Assembly: GCA_009192285.1 (NCBI GenBank) | Contig: WBVU01000011.1 | Coordinates: 1,794,668-1,858,667, forward strand | Reading direction: 5' to 3' | DNA: 64,000 nt | Source: Morchella semilibera | Lineage: Eukaryota > Ascomycota > Pezizomycetes > Pezizales > Morchellaceae | Part shown: positions 34,029-45,754 of the stretch, piece by piece | How the letters are laid out: every line of letters begins with the position of its first letter | How positions within the stretch are numbered: position 1 is the first letter of the stretch | Made by a program: the position numbers and the translations under genes | Notes under the pieces: generated by a model | The model's input: only the letters and a program-made list of their open reading frames with translations | Database searches by the model: none | Told to the model about the DNA's origin: nothing

Positions 34029-34991
34029 TTTGGTGGAATATGTCGGGAAAACCTATGTAGATATGATGGTTTTGCGGTGGTAGATGGAAGGTGTCGCCGC
34101 GGGTCGTGGATGTTGGGGTCTCGGTAGGTTGTGGCTTCCGACCAGTGTGAAGAGGGCACTGGTGGTGGTGATGAGGAATGCGACAGGCCACCACAGCTAG
34201 AAATATAGCTACCTACAGCTACAATAACGAAATTTGTCTCCGCCTTTTGAGTATATATGAAGTGTTGCCTAAAGGAAAATGAAAGGAGTAAAGGTGGGAG
34301 GGGAGGGAGGAGAAGGAAGGAGATGAGCCGCCTCGGAACCAGGCAAGCTGTGGGGAGAGAGGTACAAGGGAGGAGGCTGAACGCGAGCCTGTGCGCCTAA
34401 GAGCCTTCAAATTCTACAACGATCTAGATCTCCAGCTACCGGGGGGCCACGACTGTCTCTTACTCCTAGCCTTCAATTCGCTATTCCCCATTAACAGTCG
34501 TCTATTTTGCCTCATATAATATCTAGATATGTACCCTAGATTCTGAATTGCTCTGCATTCCTAGAGTAGAGTACTGCACATACATGTGTAGGAAATATCT
34601 CGTCACTCCGTCAATGTCTACAAAGTCCCTGGTCGGCTTTTCAGGGGATATTGATAAACCTGATGACGTGCGGCTGCAGGATTGGTGCAAGACCACCATG
34701 TCTTGGCAGGAGTTAAGAACGGCTGTGCAGCTGTGGTAACCACAGCAGGATTCTGTACTTCTCGAACCACTGAATACACCTAAAACGACAAGCTCCAAAA
34801 AAACATCCATCCCGACAAATACCAGTAAACAAAGAAATCAGACCCCTCAAGCTACATGAAATTAAACACAACGCTGTTTGCCGCTCATATCAAAGTCATA
34901 ATATCATCGTTGAAAACTTTACATGATGACACACGGGATACTGAATAATCAAAAGGTGAGTATTTGTATCTAAACAGACAGCCGAGATAAC
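34029..34991. other. Intergenic, promoter side of NPC1
   Basis: No supported gene. The 63-codon plus-strand frame at 34548-34739 has an ordinary amino-acid mix but no recognisable motif. Confidence 0.5.
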
Positions 34992-35135
34992 CTACCAGCA
35001 GCACGAGTAGCCATCACAATCAAGACATTTTTCTCCTGGTGGCTTTCCAACGCCACCAGTTGATAGAATCCCACCGCCGGTGAGTGGGCTCTTTTCTCCA
35101 GTTCTGTCAACAAGTACGGTGGAGGAAGTGCACAT
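34992..35135 (-). CDS. Candidate 47-residue Cys-rich microprotein
   Basis: A minus-strand frame from the ATG at 35135 to a TAG at 34992-34994 encodes 47 residues. It begins MCTSSTVLVDRTGEKSPLTG, continues through a Gly-rich centre (GGGILSTGGVGKPPGEK) and ends CLDCDGYSCCW. The composition (nine Gly, five Cys, four of them in the last eleven residues) does not look random. Upstream, a strong GTGAGT donor at 35377 and a TTTATAG acceptor ending at 35163 define a 215-nt intron. It could lie in a 5' leader, or could join an upstream coding segment in frame (YSIRNLE to QVYYADQTIM). The terminal CxxCxxxxCC might bind metal or be lipidated, but I do not recognise the family. Another frame through the same bases is also open for about 33 codons, so the call is tentative. 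Confidence 0.5.
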   Translation of the reverse strand: MCTSSTVLVDRTGEKSPLTGGGILSTGGVGKPPGEKCLDCDGYSCCW

Positions 35136-35969
35136 TATCGTTTGGTCGGCGTAGTAAACTTGCTATAAACTCCTGCTTAAGATCCGCATAGGCCCCGATG
35201 TTAGCGTTTCTGAAGCATTAAAACAAGACTTGGGAAAATGAAGACTGGGCTCTTGACAACTAAATGCTCTATCAATTGATGCAAAAGCTCTTGATGTTGA
35301 CTATGATCCCTATTCAGGGAATGAAAGCTTATAAAGTAGCTTCAGTAGAGAGGTGGTAGAATAAGTCAACAACTCACCTCAAGGTTACGGATACTGTAGT
35401 TATATGAAGTGTTTGCTTGGCTTGAATTTGCGGATACCAGTGAGAACAAATAGTGAGATTTAGAGATAGAGGAGGGAAGAAATACTCATTCCTGATCCCG
35501 TAGAGCTATGAATCAGTTAGGGCCATGCCCTATGATGATGACGTACACATGTTTGAACCTAAGCCGATACAGCCGAATGTAGGTACATGTATGAGGTAGT
35601 ACCATGTACCTACTATGTAGGTACTCTAGGATGGTATTCGGCGTCTATCAGCCATTAGGTCGTGTTTTCTTTAAGACCAAATCCCAGTTACTCACATAAT
35701 TGATAGGGTGCAGCGTAATCTCATAGCCGATCCTGCAAGGTTTGGCGAGCATCGGTATCTGGAGGGTAAACTTACATACCTAATGTATCGGCCCTTGCTT
35801 TGCAGGGCCGTATTAGGACGCATGCCAGCCTACTAAAGGAGTATGTAAAGCATAACTAGCCCACTGTGTCCACCATCCCGAAACACAAACTCGACACCGA
35901 CTTCCTAGCTGTCTAATTCAAACTACATACCTTTTGGGGAGAATCTAAAAGCTTTTGTGCGACACCGAT
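35136..35969. other. Intergenic between small ORF and FMP52
   Basis: This contains the probable leader intron of the small ORF (35163-35377) and several AGGTACATGTATG-like palindromic tracts near 35580-35625. No other gene is visible. Confidence 0.5.
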
Positions 35970-36734
35970 ATGACTTCACCACCAGTTGCCGTTGTGGGGG
36001 GTACAGGATTAGTAGTGAGTTCACATAGTCAACTACATGTAGTCATAATAATTGATTTATAGGGTTCCCATATCCTACAACAACTTATCTCCTCTCCACA
36101 AACATTTACCGTAAACGCGTTGATGCGTCGAGCCTATCCTAATCCTATCCATGACCCAAATTCAAAGCTCAAGGCTCTAATTTCTACCGACACTTCAACA
36201 TGGCCGGATACTCTCGCCACAACTTCAAGCACCGCTCTCTTCTCGTCTCTCGGAAGCACCCGGGCGGACTCTGGCTCGCTCGAACTTCAACGCAAAATCG
36301 ATGTTGATCTCAACGTAGCTATAGCCCGCGCGGCGAAACAATCTGGCGTCAAAACATATGTTCTCATCTCCTCTAGTGGCGCATCATCAGCATCGAGATT
36401 TCCCTATATGCAGATGAAAGGGGAACTAGAGGACGCAGTGATTGCCCTTGGGTTTGATAAAACAGTTATTCTAAGACCCGGATTGATTGTTGGTGGTAGG
36501 GAAAAGACTAGAATGATGGAGCAACCACTCCATCATGCTGCGAATATTCTTGGCGCTGTGTCTGGTGGGTTGCTAAAGGACTCTTGGGCACAGGACGCAG
36601 ACGTTATTGCAAGAGCTGCTATCAAAGCAGGGATGGAAGACGCAGTGTGGGAGGGAAAGGGGATAGAAAGCAACGGAAAGAAGTTCTGGGCAATGTCCCA
36701 AGCAGATATTGTGGCTCTAGGGAAGGAACCATGA
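35970..36734 (+). CDS. FMP52: Fmp52-like NAD(P)-binding protein (atypical short-chain dehydrogenase)
   Basis: Exons 35970-36014 and 36063-36734 encode 238 residues, close to yeast Fmp52 (231). The N-terminal dinucleotide-binding loop VVGGTGLVGSHILQ is split by the intron between Val15 and Gly16. VNALMRRAYP follows. The central motif TYVLISSSGASSASRFPYMQMKGELEDAV carries the Ser and Tyr-xxx-Lys-like positions of TIP30/HTATIP2 relatives (here YMQMK). LRPGLIVGGRE is also typical. In yeast the protein is found at the mitochondrial outer face; its substrate is not known. The ATG at 35970 is the only start that keeps the nucleotide-binding loop. Confidence 0.9.
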
Positions 36735-37699
36735 AACTTTGATGTTTTTCCTGAAGGGCACGCGCATGTTTGATAGTTTTTCTGCTCTATAGAACCAAAA
36801 CAACGTGACCCAGATTAAACTGTCGTCTATGAGGTTAGCAGCCCCGTATATCACAATAGTAATAATGAATTTATGTCGTGTGTAGAGTACCGATACATAC
36901 ATGTGCATATTAATTTTATGACCAATTACTGAGTCTAACCCCAGGGATAACCTTATAGACCAAGACCAAGCAGCATGAATTGTCGTTGTCTTTACATTGT
37001 CAACTGCTACATCAGCATCCGACCCCACCAGCATATATCTTCAATTTAAAGGACATGTCAGGATCTTCCTTAACATGTAGTGAAACAATCGCTTGACAAA
37101 AAAGTTCTGGGCGAAAGTGCTTGCATCTATCTACTGCCTACTTTGGAGGACGCTCCGTAAAGTGAAAAAGGGTGGGGAGGAGTGTATGTAGGTACATGTA
37201 GTTAGAGCGTGATCAGTAACAGCAACCGCGTTCAGAGATTGTGCAACCCTGTCACGGAGGAACCTCATTGATTGATACAAAAAAAAAAAAAAAAAACGAC
37301 ACGATCGAAAATTAGATTCACCCAATCAGCACAATTTCCTGTACCAACTGTCCACAGGATACTAGCTGTTACTGCTTGCGTTGCCGCTCTGCTGCTCGTG
37401 CTTCTCCTCCACCTGGCAAGGCTCTCCACATCCACCTGCGCTTCTCTGTTGTCCATTTGCGCCCTCTGCCGTTGTCGTTGACCGCCTTATTTTATTCTCT
37501 TCGCTCTCCTCTCCCTCTCTCTTTCACATTTCTCCTCCCCATCCTTTTTCTTCGCCTCCATCACCCATCTTCGATCACCCATCTCTTCGTTTTTCATCAC
37601 CTACCTGCTCGTCTATAGGACTAGGTTCAAGTTTTCTACCATTACAAGTTACCGCCAGCCACTTATCATCTTATTACCGTTGCTACTAGCTACCCACAT
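36735..37699. other. Intergenic, promoter and leader of the next gene
   Basis: No gene is seen. The stretch 37440-37620 is strongly CT-rich and probably forms the leader and core promoter for the gene at 37700. An A-run of 18 lies near 37279-37296. Confidence 0.55.
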
Positions 37700-39335
37700 A
37701 TGATGGCCTCAGTAAGTTACACACAAATACCCACGACCCCCACCTCCCCCATCATTGAACAGCCCCCACTCCTTTCAATTCTCTCCAACTTTATCACCCA
37801 CAATTAAGTTTTGGGCAATCCTCTTATTATGATACAGGTCCCACCACAACTTCGCCCTCAATTCGGTGCACCTCCTCATCATCCACAATACGTACCAAAT
37901 GGCCAAGTGCCTGGAGCTCCACCTCAGCCAGTGCAGCTCCCGCCGCAGCAGAAGATCATTGAGAAGAGTGGGGTGCGAATCTTGTGTATCGCGGATGTTA
38001 GAGGTATATTCCCTAATTCTAGAGATGCTATACCTAGTTAGGAAAAATTGACGTTGGTTCTTTTGTGTTTCTCTTATAGGAAACCTCAGGTCTTTAAATG
38101 ACCTCGCAAAGAAAGCTAATGCAGACCATATCATCCACACCGGTGATTTTGGATTCTACGATAACAGCTCTTTAGAAAGGATTGCCGACAAGTCTGTTTC
38201 TCCCCTCCGATTGAACCTGAAATCTGTCGACACTAACATTTAATATAGGACACTACGGCATGTCGCTCAATACTCCCCCCTTCTCGACGAGCGCCTCAAA
38301 AAGAGTATTCAGAGCACTGGACCAAGCCATGTGCCTATTAAACAACTCCTTGGGGAAGAGCCAAATCCTCTTTCAGAGCTTCCTCTATTCCTCGCGGGAA
38401 CATATACCTTAGATGTTCCCGTTTACACGGTTTGGGGAGCATGTGAAGACGTTCGTGTCCTTGAAAAATTCCGATCAAACGAGTACAAAATCAACAATTT
38501 ACATATTATCGACGAGGCTTCGTCGCGGCTTCTGGATGTTGGTGGCGTTAAGCTCCGACTGTTGGGTCTAGGAGGTGCTGTTGTCATGCACAAACTATTT
38601 GACATCGGCGAAGGAAAAACCACAATCGCCGGTGGACAGGGAACAATGTGGACCACTCTGCTACAAATGGGCGATCTAGTAGATACAGCAAACCGAGTAT
38701 ATGATGCGGCCGAAACCCGAATTTTCATTACGCATGCCTCACCAGCTAGAGAGGGGCTACTAAACCAACTATCAGTTACCCTTAAGGCGGATTTTTCGAT
38801 TTCCGCTGGCTTGCATTTCCGTTATGGTAGCTCGTATAACGAATTCAGTGTCAATCCGTCCTTGGATCATTATCGTGGAAAGCTTGCCTCTTCTAAAGCA
38901 TCATTCAATGATGTGTGGGAAACTGTCAAAAACGAGGTTCTTAATTCTGTACAGCAAAATCCCGCCCAAAATAGGCTTCTGGAAAACGCGTTAGCGATTG
39001 TGGAGAAGATGCCGACAAATTCAACTGGAGGCAGTCCATTCGGCGGCCCTCCAGCCAATGCCGCTCCTGGCGCTGGCCAGGTCGATGAGTCTGCATTCAA
39101 GAACATGTGGAACTTCAATCTTGCTGACGCAGCGTTTGGCTGGCTGGTCTTGGAGGTTGAAGGTGGAAGGATTGGAACCGAAATGAGAGCACAAGGTTTC
39201 AATTTTCATCACAGAGGATGGAAACCTCAGCTGCCGACTCAGCAGCTGCCGACTCAGCAGCTGCCGACTCAGCAGCTGCCGACTCAGCAGCAGCAGCAGC
39301 AACAGCAGCAACAGCAGCAGCAACAGCAGCAGCAG

Positions 39336-39367
<32 letters not shown>

Positions 39368-40385
39368 GCCAAAGCCCACAATGGTACCGACTACCTCAGC
39401 GACACCGCCCAGTACAAATACAAGTACCGTGGACGTCAGCGTGCCTTCTGGCCCATCTACTAACAATGCAAATGCCCCCATCAGCCCAGCAGTTCCACCC
39501 CTAGGTCCAAGAAAACAAACGCAGAATCAAGGCCAGCAACAATCGGCACCCTCCCCCCCAGTACAAAAGCAGCCAACTCCACCTCCCCCCCAGGAAGAGC
39601 CCCCGGTAGTAAAACCTGCGACCCCACGGCTAGCGCCAAGTGGCCCCGCTGCCGAAAGAGTTCCCACCCCCTCTGTGGCACCTGTTGCCCCCCTGCCAAC
39701 AGCTACACCAACGGCCGCACCAACGGCCACGCCAACAGCTATACCAACAGCGGAGAAGGCACCTACCAGCAACGGGACAAATTCCACATCAATCCCCCCC
39801 GCGTTGCCGAAAGTCGACACCCCCACAGCTTCAGCTCAAAATGTTACCTCCACTAGCTCCCAATCACCCCTTGAAAAGACAAAGCAAACTGGCTTGTATG
39901 TTTCTGGGGTTAACACTGAAGCCGAGGTTCGCCAAATCTTCACATCGGAAGATCAGGCCCACATTATCCGTCTCGACGAGAAGGCATCTGCTGCAACCAG
40001 AGCCAAGTTTTTCCTCGTATATTTCGAAAGTATAGAAGTAACCATGGAAATCCTTGAAAAGCTGCCTGAGGACCTGAAATCAGGGCCACCAGGTCAACGA
40101 AACGGCAAGCCGTATGTAAAAGTGATGGACGAATTTTCCCCTAGCGGTCGTATGTCGACTGGCAGCCGACCCGGCATGGACGGAAGTAGGTGGGGTCGAC
40201 CGGCTGTTGGCGGGAACACTAGTGAAAGTGACAACAACATGGGAGGTAATTATAGAAATCGTGGAAGCTTTGGCGGAAGGGGGAAATCTGGGGGGTATGG
40301 CGTCAGAGGACCCAGAGGGAGGCGGGGTAAGAGGGGTTCTCACGCTGGTGACGGAGGTAGCAGCGCCACAACGCCTGCCGAGTAG
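37700..40385 (+). CDS. Fungal DUF2433-type protein with metallophosphoesterase-like N-terminus and polyQ
   Basis: Exons 37700-37711, 37838-38003, 38080-38191 and 38249-40385 encode 808 residues. After a Pro-rich leader the phosphoesterase-like motifs ILCIADVRGN and HIIHTGDFGFYDN appear at about 50-100. HASPAREGLL follows near 235. The region TYTLDVPVYTVWGACEDVRV and NNLHIIDEASS is what I recall as the fungus-specific DUF2433. At about 385-435 four QLPTQ units (15-bp repeats, 39225-39284) run into 28 consecutive Gln (39285-39368, mixed CAG/CAA). A disordered Pro/Thr-rich span follows, then an RRM-like segment (TGLYVSGVNTEAEVRQIFTS), and an RGG-like tail with SFGGRGKSGGYGVRGPRGRR. The tail suggests RNA binding. 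The enzymatic activity is untested and the cellular role unknown to me. The first exon codes only MMAS. Confidence 0.85.
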
Positions 40386-40942
40386 GATCGATTTCTCTTA
40401 GTCAAAGAAGTCCCGGAACCTGTTAGGGTGAGGTTCCGAACTTGCTGGAGGATATGGCGTCGTTAATAAATCTAAAAGGGCAAAAGTTTTGTTTCTTATT
40501 TTTTTTTTGTGCTTCATGCAAGAAGTCAGATGAAGAGGAAATTATATGTTTTAGTGGTTGTTATCTAGCGTTTTGGCCCCTGTCTTAAATATCCTAAATA
40601 TTTTTTAAGCGCAAATTATTAGGAGTGAAATGCGCGTTTGTTACTCTCTAGCCGAGATACTTTGCTGATTACAACTTCAGTGTTTGGTTGGTATTTCTCT
40701 TCCGTTATTACATAATGTAATTGTTTCAAACTCGAATAATCCTTTTTCTGGCCTTTCCAGTGTCAAAATAGCGGCTTAATAGGTATAATCTGTTTCACGC
40801 ATCATTGAGAGTTCTTTCTTTCTTTTTTAGTCTTGTTCTTGTGTTTGATGGACTGGGCTTCCCATGTCTTAGTATCAATAAAAATAGTAAGTACACCCAC
40901 CTACATAATTTTACATATATCCCCAATTCAAAAGAATAATTA
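40386..40942. other. Intergenic between convergent genes
   Basis: Shared 3' region of the DUF2433-type gene and TRM7, AT-rich, with no coding signal. Confidence 0.6.
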
Positions 40943-41981
40943 TCATAGGGAAACTCCACCACCTCGATGCCTTCTCATTTCTAGAGCAGTTTTATATGGA
41001 GGTGCTGTTGGGGGTTGTATTGGAGCTATACTCACTCTCTTTTGCCCATTCTCATCAACATCTGGCAGCTGGTTTGTCGCATCTGAATCATACGCACTCA
41101 GATCCCCGCATGCTATAAATGGTGCGATGTACCGGGCAACGTCCATTCCATCTTGTCCTTCGCCCTTTCCTTCACCATCTATTCCTTCCAATAAGACTTC
41201 TTGCGCCCCATCCACAAGGTTTTCACTCTCACATACAGCTGTGATCTCCCTCTTTGGGATTGATGCTCCAAGCCCCAGGGGAGCTTCAAGTGACGGTTTG
41301 AAGCCCTGCGGTGGCCTATATCCTTCGCAGACCACAAAGGCTTCGATACTACTCCCGCGCGAGCTCCTTGGCTTTGCACATGTAACCCTGTCAAAAAGAC
41401 ATCGCAGCTGAGCAAAAACAATAGCGACATCGCGGCCTCTGAATATTTTAGCTACAAATCCTCCGCCAGGAACTAGAACACATGTGGCAAGGTTGAGCGC
41501 AGCTAAAAGCAATTGCGATTGGATGTATTCATCAAGGTCATGCAGCCCAGTTACGTCTGGGGCCCCGTCAGAGATGACTAGATCGGCAGGCTGGTTTCCG
41601 AGATGTGAGAGGAGAAGTGGAAGTGTAGAGGGATGAGTAATGTCGGCTTGGAGAGTTTTAACACCGGGAAGGGGTGTCATGGGCTGTAGGTCCAGTGCGA
41701 CAATGGTGGATGTTGGTGGGAGAGTACGGGAGAGAACCTGAGACCAAGAACCAGGCGCAGCGCAAAGGTCAACCACGCGGGTAACATTGGAAAACAAATT
41801 GAACTGAGAGTTGAGCTGGAGGAGCTTGAAAGCGGATCGGGCACGCCAACCTGGTATTATAATTATTGAAGTCAGCGACCCCGCAATAATTAGATGAATT
41901 TTGGGAAGAAATATATCCCTTACCTTGCTCCTTTGCAAGACGATAGTAAGAGTCCCGTTTATCTTTGCTAGATTTTCCCAT
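40943..41981 (-). CDS. TRM7: tRNA 2'-O-methyltransferase TRM7 (FTSJ1)
   Basis: Exons 41924-41981 and 40943-41850 (minus strand) encode 321 residues. The FtsJ fold shows the KDKE-type catalytic residues: Lys28 (SAFKLL), Asp in [10 protein letters not shown], Lys in FVAKIFRG and Glu in [13 protein letters not shown]. The SAM-binding motif is [15 protein letters not shown]. Trm7 methylates the ribose of anticodon-loop positions 32 and 34 of tRNA-Phe, Trp and Leu with partners Trm732 and Trm734. The start [30 protein letters not shown] is the family's N-terminus and fixes both the ATG and the 73-nt intron. The last 100 residues are acidic and variable, longer than the core. It is divergent from BUD22. 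Confidence 0.95.
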
Positions 41982-42159
41982 TTTAAAGACAAATATCTTG
42001 GGGTAAGAGGTTGTGAATACCTACATCTTTAAGTCTAGTGGTGGGTTGCATATAACCCTGAGAACCCACTGCCAAGATTTGAGGTTCCGCGGCGCCAAGC
42101 AATGCTAGATAAAACCCAGGGTCGCGAATTCAAACGAATCTGCAGTCTCCTTCTTCATA
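41982..42159. promoter_or_regulatory. Bidirectional promoter, TRM7 / BUD22
   Basis: 178 bp separate two divergent start codons. An imperfect palindrome (GTGGTGGGTT...AACCCACTGCC, 42039-42073) lies in the middle. Both genes act in making the translation machinery, so shared control is plausible but not shown. Confidence 0.6.
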
Positions 42160-43795
42160 ATGCCACAAAAAAGAAAACAGCCATTCTTATCTACTCAGGG
42201 TCGTCGTAAACACCCCCGCCTCAATCCCCATTTACAGAAGAAAGACGAAAAGGAGTCGGGGTTTCCGACAGACCTCTCAGACCCTTCGAGTCTTCCTCCC
42301 CAAGCAATTGAGCTTGTTCGCAAAGCTGTTGAGGAGAAGATAGAACATGGAAACAAATTTATTTTCCGCAGATTGAAAAAAGCCAAGGGCTTTGAGAAGC
42401 AGAAGCTTGTGAAGCGACTAAAGATTGCTAGGTAAGTAAGAAGAATTCTCTCTGAAGAGAGACAAAACTGATTTTTACTATCCGTTACAGGGGAAAGAAT
42501 GAAGATGTAACGGTTAAAAAACTTGAGTTAGAGTTCGAACTTTTGAAGGTATATTTAAGACTGAACCCTATACGTCTATGTCAGGAGATAAAATTAACTC
42601 TATACTGAGACAGACTGAAGAAATCAACCTCAATTCCCTCGCCTCAAACCATATCCTGAAAACATTGCTAAAATATAAGTTGATATCAGCATCACCTTTA
42701 TTCCCCCCATGGCTTGCATCACGGAAGGAATTGGAAGTTCAAATGAACGACAGGGAAATAGCGAAAAGGAATATAACTGCAAGATTATACAACTCAAGCG
42801 CTGTTAAAGAATCAGTGGCGGCAGTAATTGAAAATGTTAAATTGGTGATGGGCATAAGTGAGGGGGGTACCGAGGGGAAGAGGAAGGTGATTGGGATAGG
42901 AGCAGATATGGAACCTGAGTCTGGAGAAGGGAGTGGAGAGGCTGTTGAGGCAATGCGTCTCGTAAAGAAGATGAAAATCGGCAATAGATCTGATGCCGAA
43001 GAGGAAGGCAGGAGTGAGGGTGAAGAAGAGTGGGGTGGGATTTCAAACTCTGAAGAATCAACGGATGCAGAAATAGATCTAGATGCCTTCGCTGCCGATT
43101 TTATGGATAGGGTTGCGGGATCATCGGACGAAGACGAGGATCAAGGCCCACTACAACGGGGCACAGATGATGAATGGTCTGGCGGAGATGACGAAGAGGA
43201 TGACGAAGAGGATCAGGACGGAGGCGATGGGTATCAGGAGGAACAACCCCAACACGCCAAACCGACTACTTCGAGATCAGGGCCCGAACGGAAATTAAGC
43301 TCAAACGCAAAGAACCAAACACAGGAAGTCGCCAATTCAAAAGCCAAGAAATTCGAAAAGCTGAAATCTGTTAGCTCAGTAAAGTCAACGTTTCTCCCTA
43401 CCCTCATGTCCGGCTATATTTCTGGCTCTGATTCTGATATCGATGCCGACTATTACAAAGATAAAAATGGGAAGAAGAAGGGGCCCGCACAGCCAAAAGA
43501 GCGGAAAAATCGGATGGGCCAACAGGCGAGGAGGGCCTTGTGGCAGAAGAAGTTTGGGATGGAGGCGAATCATATCAAAAAAGAGAAGCAAGAGAAAGGT
43601 AGGAAAAAGATCGAGCAAAGAATCAAAAAAGGGGGAGGAGGGGAAGGGAAGCCAGAGAAAAAAGGGCAGCTTACAGAAGTTGAGGGACCATTACATCCCA
43701 GTTGGGAGGCTGCTAGGAGAGCAAAGGAACAACAGGCAAAAGTACAAGAAGCAGTTAAGGGAAAGCCGATGGGAAAGAAGATCGTGTTCGATTGA
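42160..43795 (+). CDS. BUD22: Ribosome biogenesis protein BUD22 (SRFBP1-like)
   Basis: Exons 42160-42431, 42491-42548 and 42614-43795 encode 503 residues. The N-terminal helical part (AIELVRKAVEEKIEHGNKFI, KLVKRLKIAR) and the middle (NHILKTLLKYKLI) lead into an acidic span (about 190-300) and a basic C-terminus. The C-terminus has the Bud22 signature SGYISGSDSDID, ERKNRMGQQARRALWQKKFG and finally LHPSWEAARRAKEQQ with GKKIVFD as the last residues, as in the family. Bud22 is needed for 18S rRNA maturation and 40S subunit production in the nucleolus. Introns are 59 and 65 nt. The ATG at 42160 follows the divergent TRM7 promoter closely. Confidence 0.93.
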
Positions 43796-44600
43796 TATAA
43801 TTCATATGCAATTTTTTATCGGATTTTCCCTGTATTATGAAGTCTGGATTCCCGGTTTCCCGGTTTTGCCATCAATCTGACATTGAAATTATCAGCATCT
43901 GGCACCGCAACAGAAAGAGAGGTGGGATCACTACGGTATTCCCGCTGATACGCCAGCAATTCGGTAAGAATACGGTATTTGTACGGTACTCTTCCTCTAA
44001 CGCCGGCTTAATTCGGTGTTCGTCACTAAATCCCGTAGTCTTATGTAGTGATTTCGCCCCATTTTTTCATACTATATATTTCAGGGTCACTTGATCAGAA
44101 GCTGGTAAAGAAAAAAAAACGCATGTATTCACCACAACATTCACCCACCAGACCCTGATCACTTCCTCAACACTCGGAGTGTTAGTACGTGCATGTATGT
44201 ATAACCTTATGTACCCTTCGCCCTCTAGCTACGGTATGGACAGCTCGCTGTTACTAGGAGGCTGGGAACGAGCCTACGTGTAGTTAGCTATATGTACGTC
44301 AACGCATCCAAAACACTACTATAATAGGCGTTTGAGTATCAGTATTGAATAAAAGGAAGGGAAGAAAATGACTACATGTAAATATATAAGGACGACAGTA
44401 GGGGTGGAAATTCAATTAGATATCGTTATCACGGTCTCCGGGAATCAGCTGCTCTTGGCATATCGAGTGACAGCTTATGAGGTTACTAAGCAATAAGTGT
44501 GACCTGCCGGTAAAGATCAACTGCCAAATTCGCCGTCATCAACCCATTCAGAACAACCTCTTCAGTTCCCGTCAACTTTCCGCCAGGGAATAAGTCTTCA
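43796..44600. other. Intergenic
   Basis: 3' flank of BUD22 and promoter of the complex I subunit gene. No coding signal is seen. Confidence 0.55.
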
Positions 44601-45754
44601 ATGTCCGCCCGGAATAACTCCGCATGCGCCGTTGTGCGTTCTATTTCTAAGGCTGCCGCTGGTGGTAGTCGCTCCCCCGCCCTCCGGGGGGTTCTCCCCG
44701 CCACGACCTTGATGAGGACCTATTACTCTGGACAGAAGAGACCAGATGGCTCAGAACTTCCTAACGCTAGGAAAGCACAAAGGCTTCGTATGATTAATAT
44801 CTAATTGGATATCTAAAGCTGTCCAATCACTGACATTACATTATGATCAGCCGTCGGACCTCTCTCAGCACCAATTGTAAATCCGTAAGGCTATAAATTA
44901 CAAACCTGGTACTCGATGAAACAATATACTAATACTTATTGCTTAATAGTGCTGACAAGTACGCCTCTGCTGGCGAGTCGCTGCATGCATATGGGCGTTA
45001 TCTTATTTCGTGCTTGCCAAAACACATTCAGCAGTTCTCTGTCTGGAAAGACGAGCTGACAATTTATATTGCCCCAACATCTGTTCATCCTGTCTTTACT
45101 TTCCTAAAGAATCACACAGCGGCTCAGTTCACCCAGGTTTCTGATATCACTGGCGTGGATTACCCTACAAGGAGGAATCGTTTCGAGGTGGTGTACAACC
45201 TCCTGTCTGTACACCACAATTCCCGAATTCGTGTCAAGACTTATGCCGACGAGGCCACACCAGTTCCTTCGATAACCAGCCTCTATGATGGTGCTAATTG
45301 GTATGAACGGGAAGCATATGACTTGTTTGGAATTTTCTTTGTCGGACATCCGGATTTGAGGCGTATTATGACGGACTACGGTTTCGATGGACACCCTCTT
45401 AGGAAAGATTTCCCGTTGACAGGATATACTGAATTGCGGTATGACGAAGAGAAGAAGCGTATCGTTGTGGAGCCTTTGGAGATGACTCAAGCTTTCAGGT
45501 ATAGTACTCCGACCTTTGACAGCGCTAGAGAAAGAGTTTGGGCGGGGGCGGTAGTCTGATAATAGTATGTATAGGAACTTCCAAGGCGGTAGTAGTGTTT
45601 GGGAGCAGGTTGGGAGCGGTCGTGATTACAAACCCGAGTCGGTATGTTTTATCAGCACTAATTCTACTTTGGGGGCCTATTCTTACCCCTTGAGCAGTTC
45701 AAGCTTCCGACCCCAGCCCCGGAACCGGAGAAGAAAGATGAACAGAAGAAATGA
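44601..45754 (+). CDS. Mitochondrial complex I 30-kDa subunit (NDUFS3)
   Basis: Exons 44601-44787, 44851-44884, 44950-45498, 45575-45641 and 45698-45754 encode 297 residues. The basic, Ser/Ala-rich N-terminus is a mitochondrial presequence. The core carries [35 protein letters not shown] and [19 protein letters not shown], the NuoC/30-kDa signature. NDUFS3 sits in the peripheral arm of NADH:ubiquinone oxidoreductase near the iron-sulfur chain to quinone. The 34-nt second exon was found because it supplies [10 protein letters not shown] in frame before ADKYA, matching fungal VNPSDKY; both flanking introns have good CTGAC/TACTAAT branch points. The tail [16 protein letters not shown] is also a family trait. 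Confidence 0.95.

Noticed and set aside
34548-34739. 63-codon plus-strand frame between NPC1 and the small ORF
   Set aside because: No motif, no splice context, and a length expected by chance in a spacer of this size.
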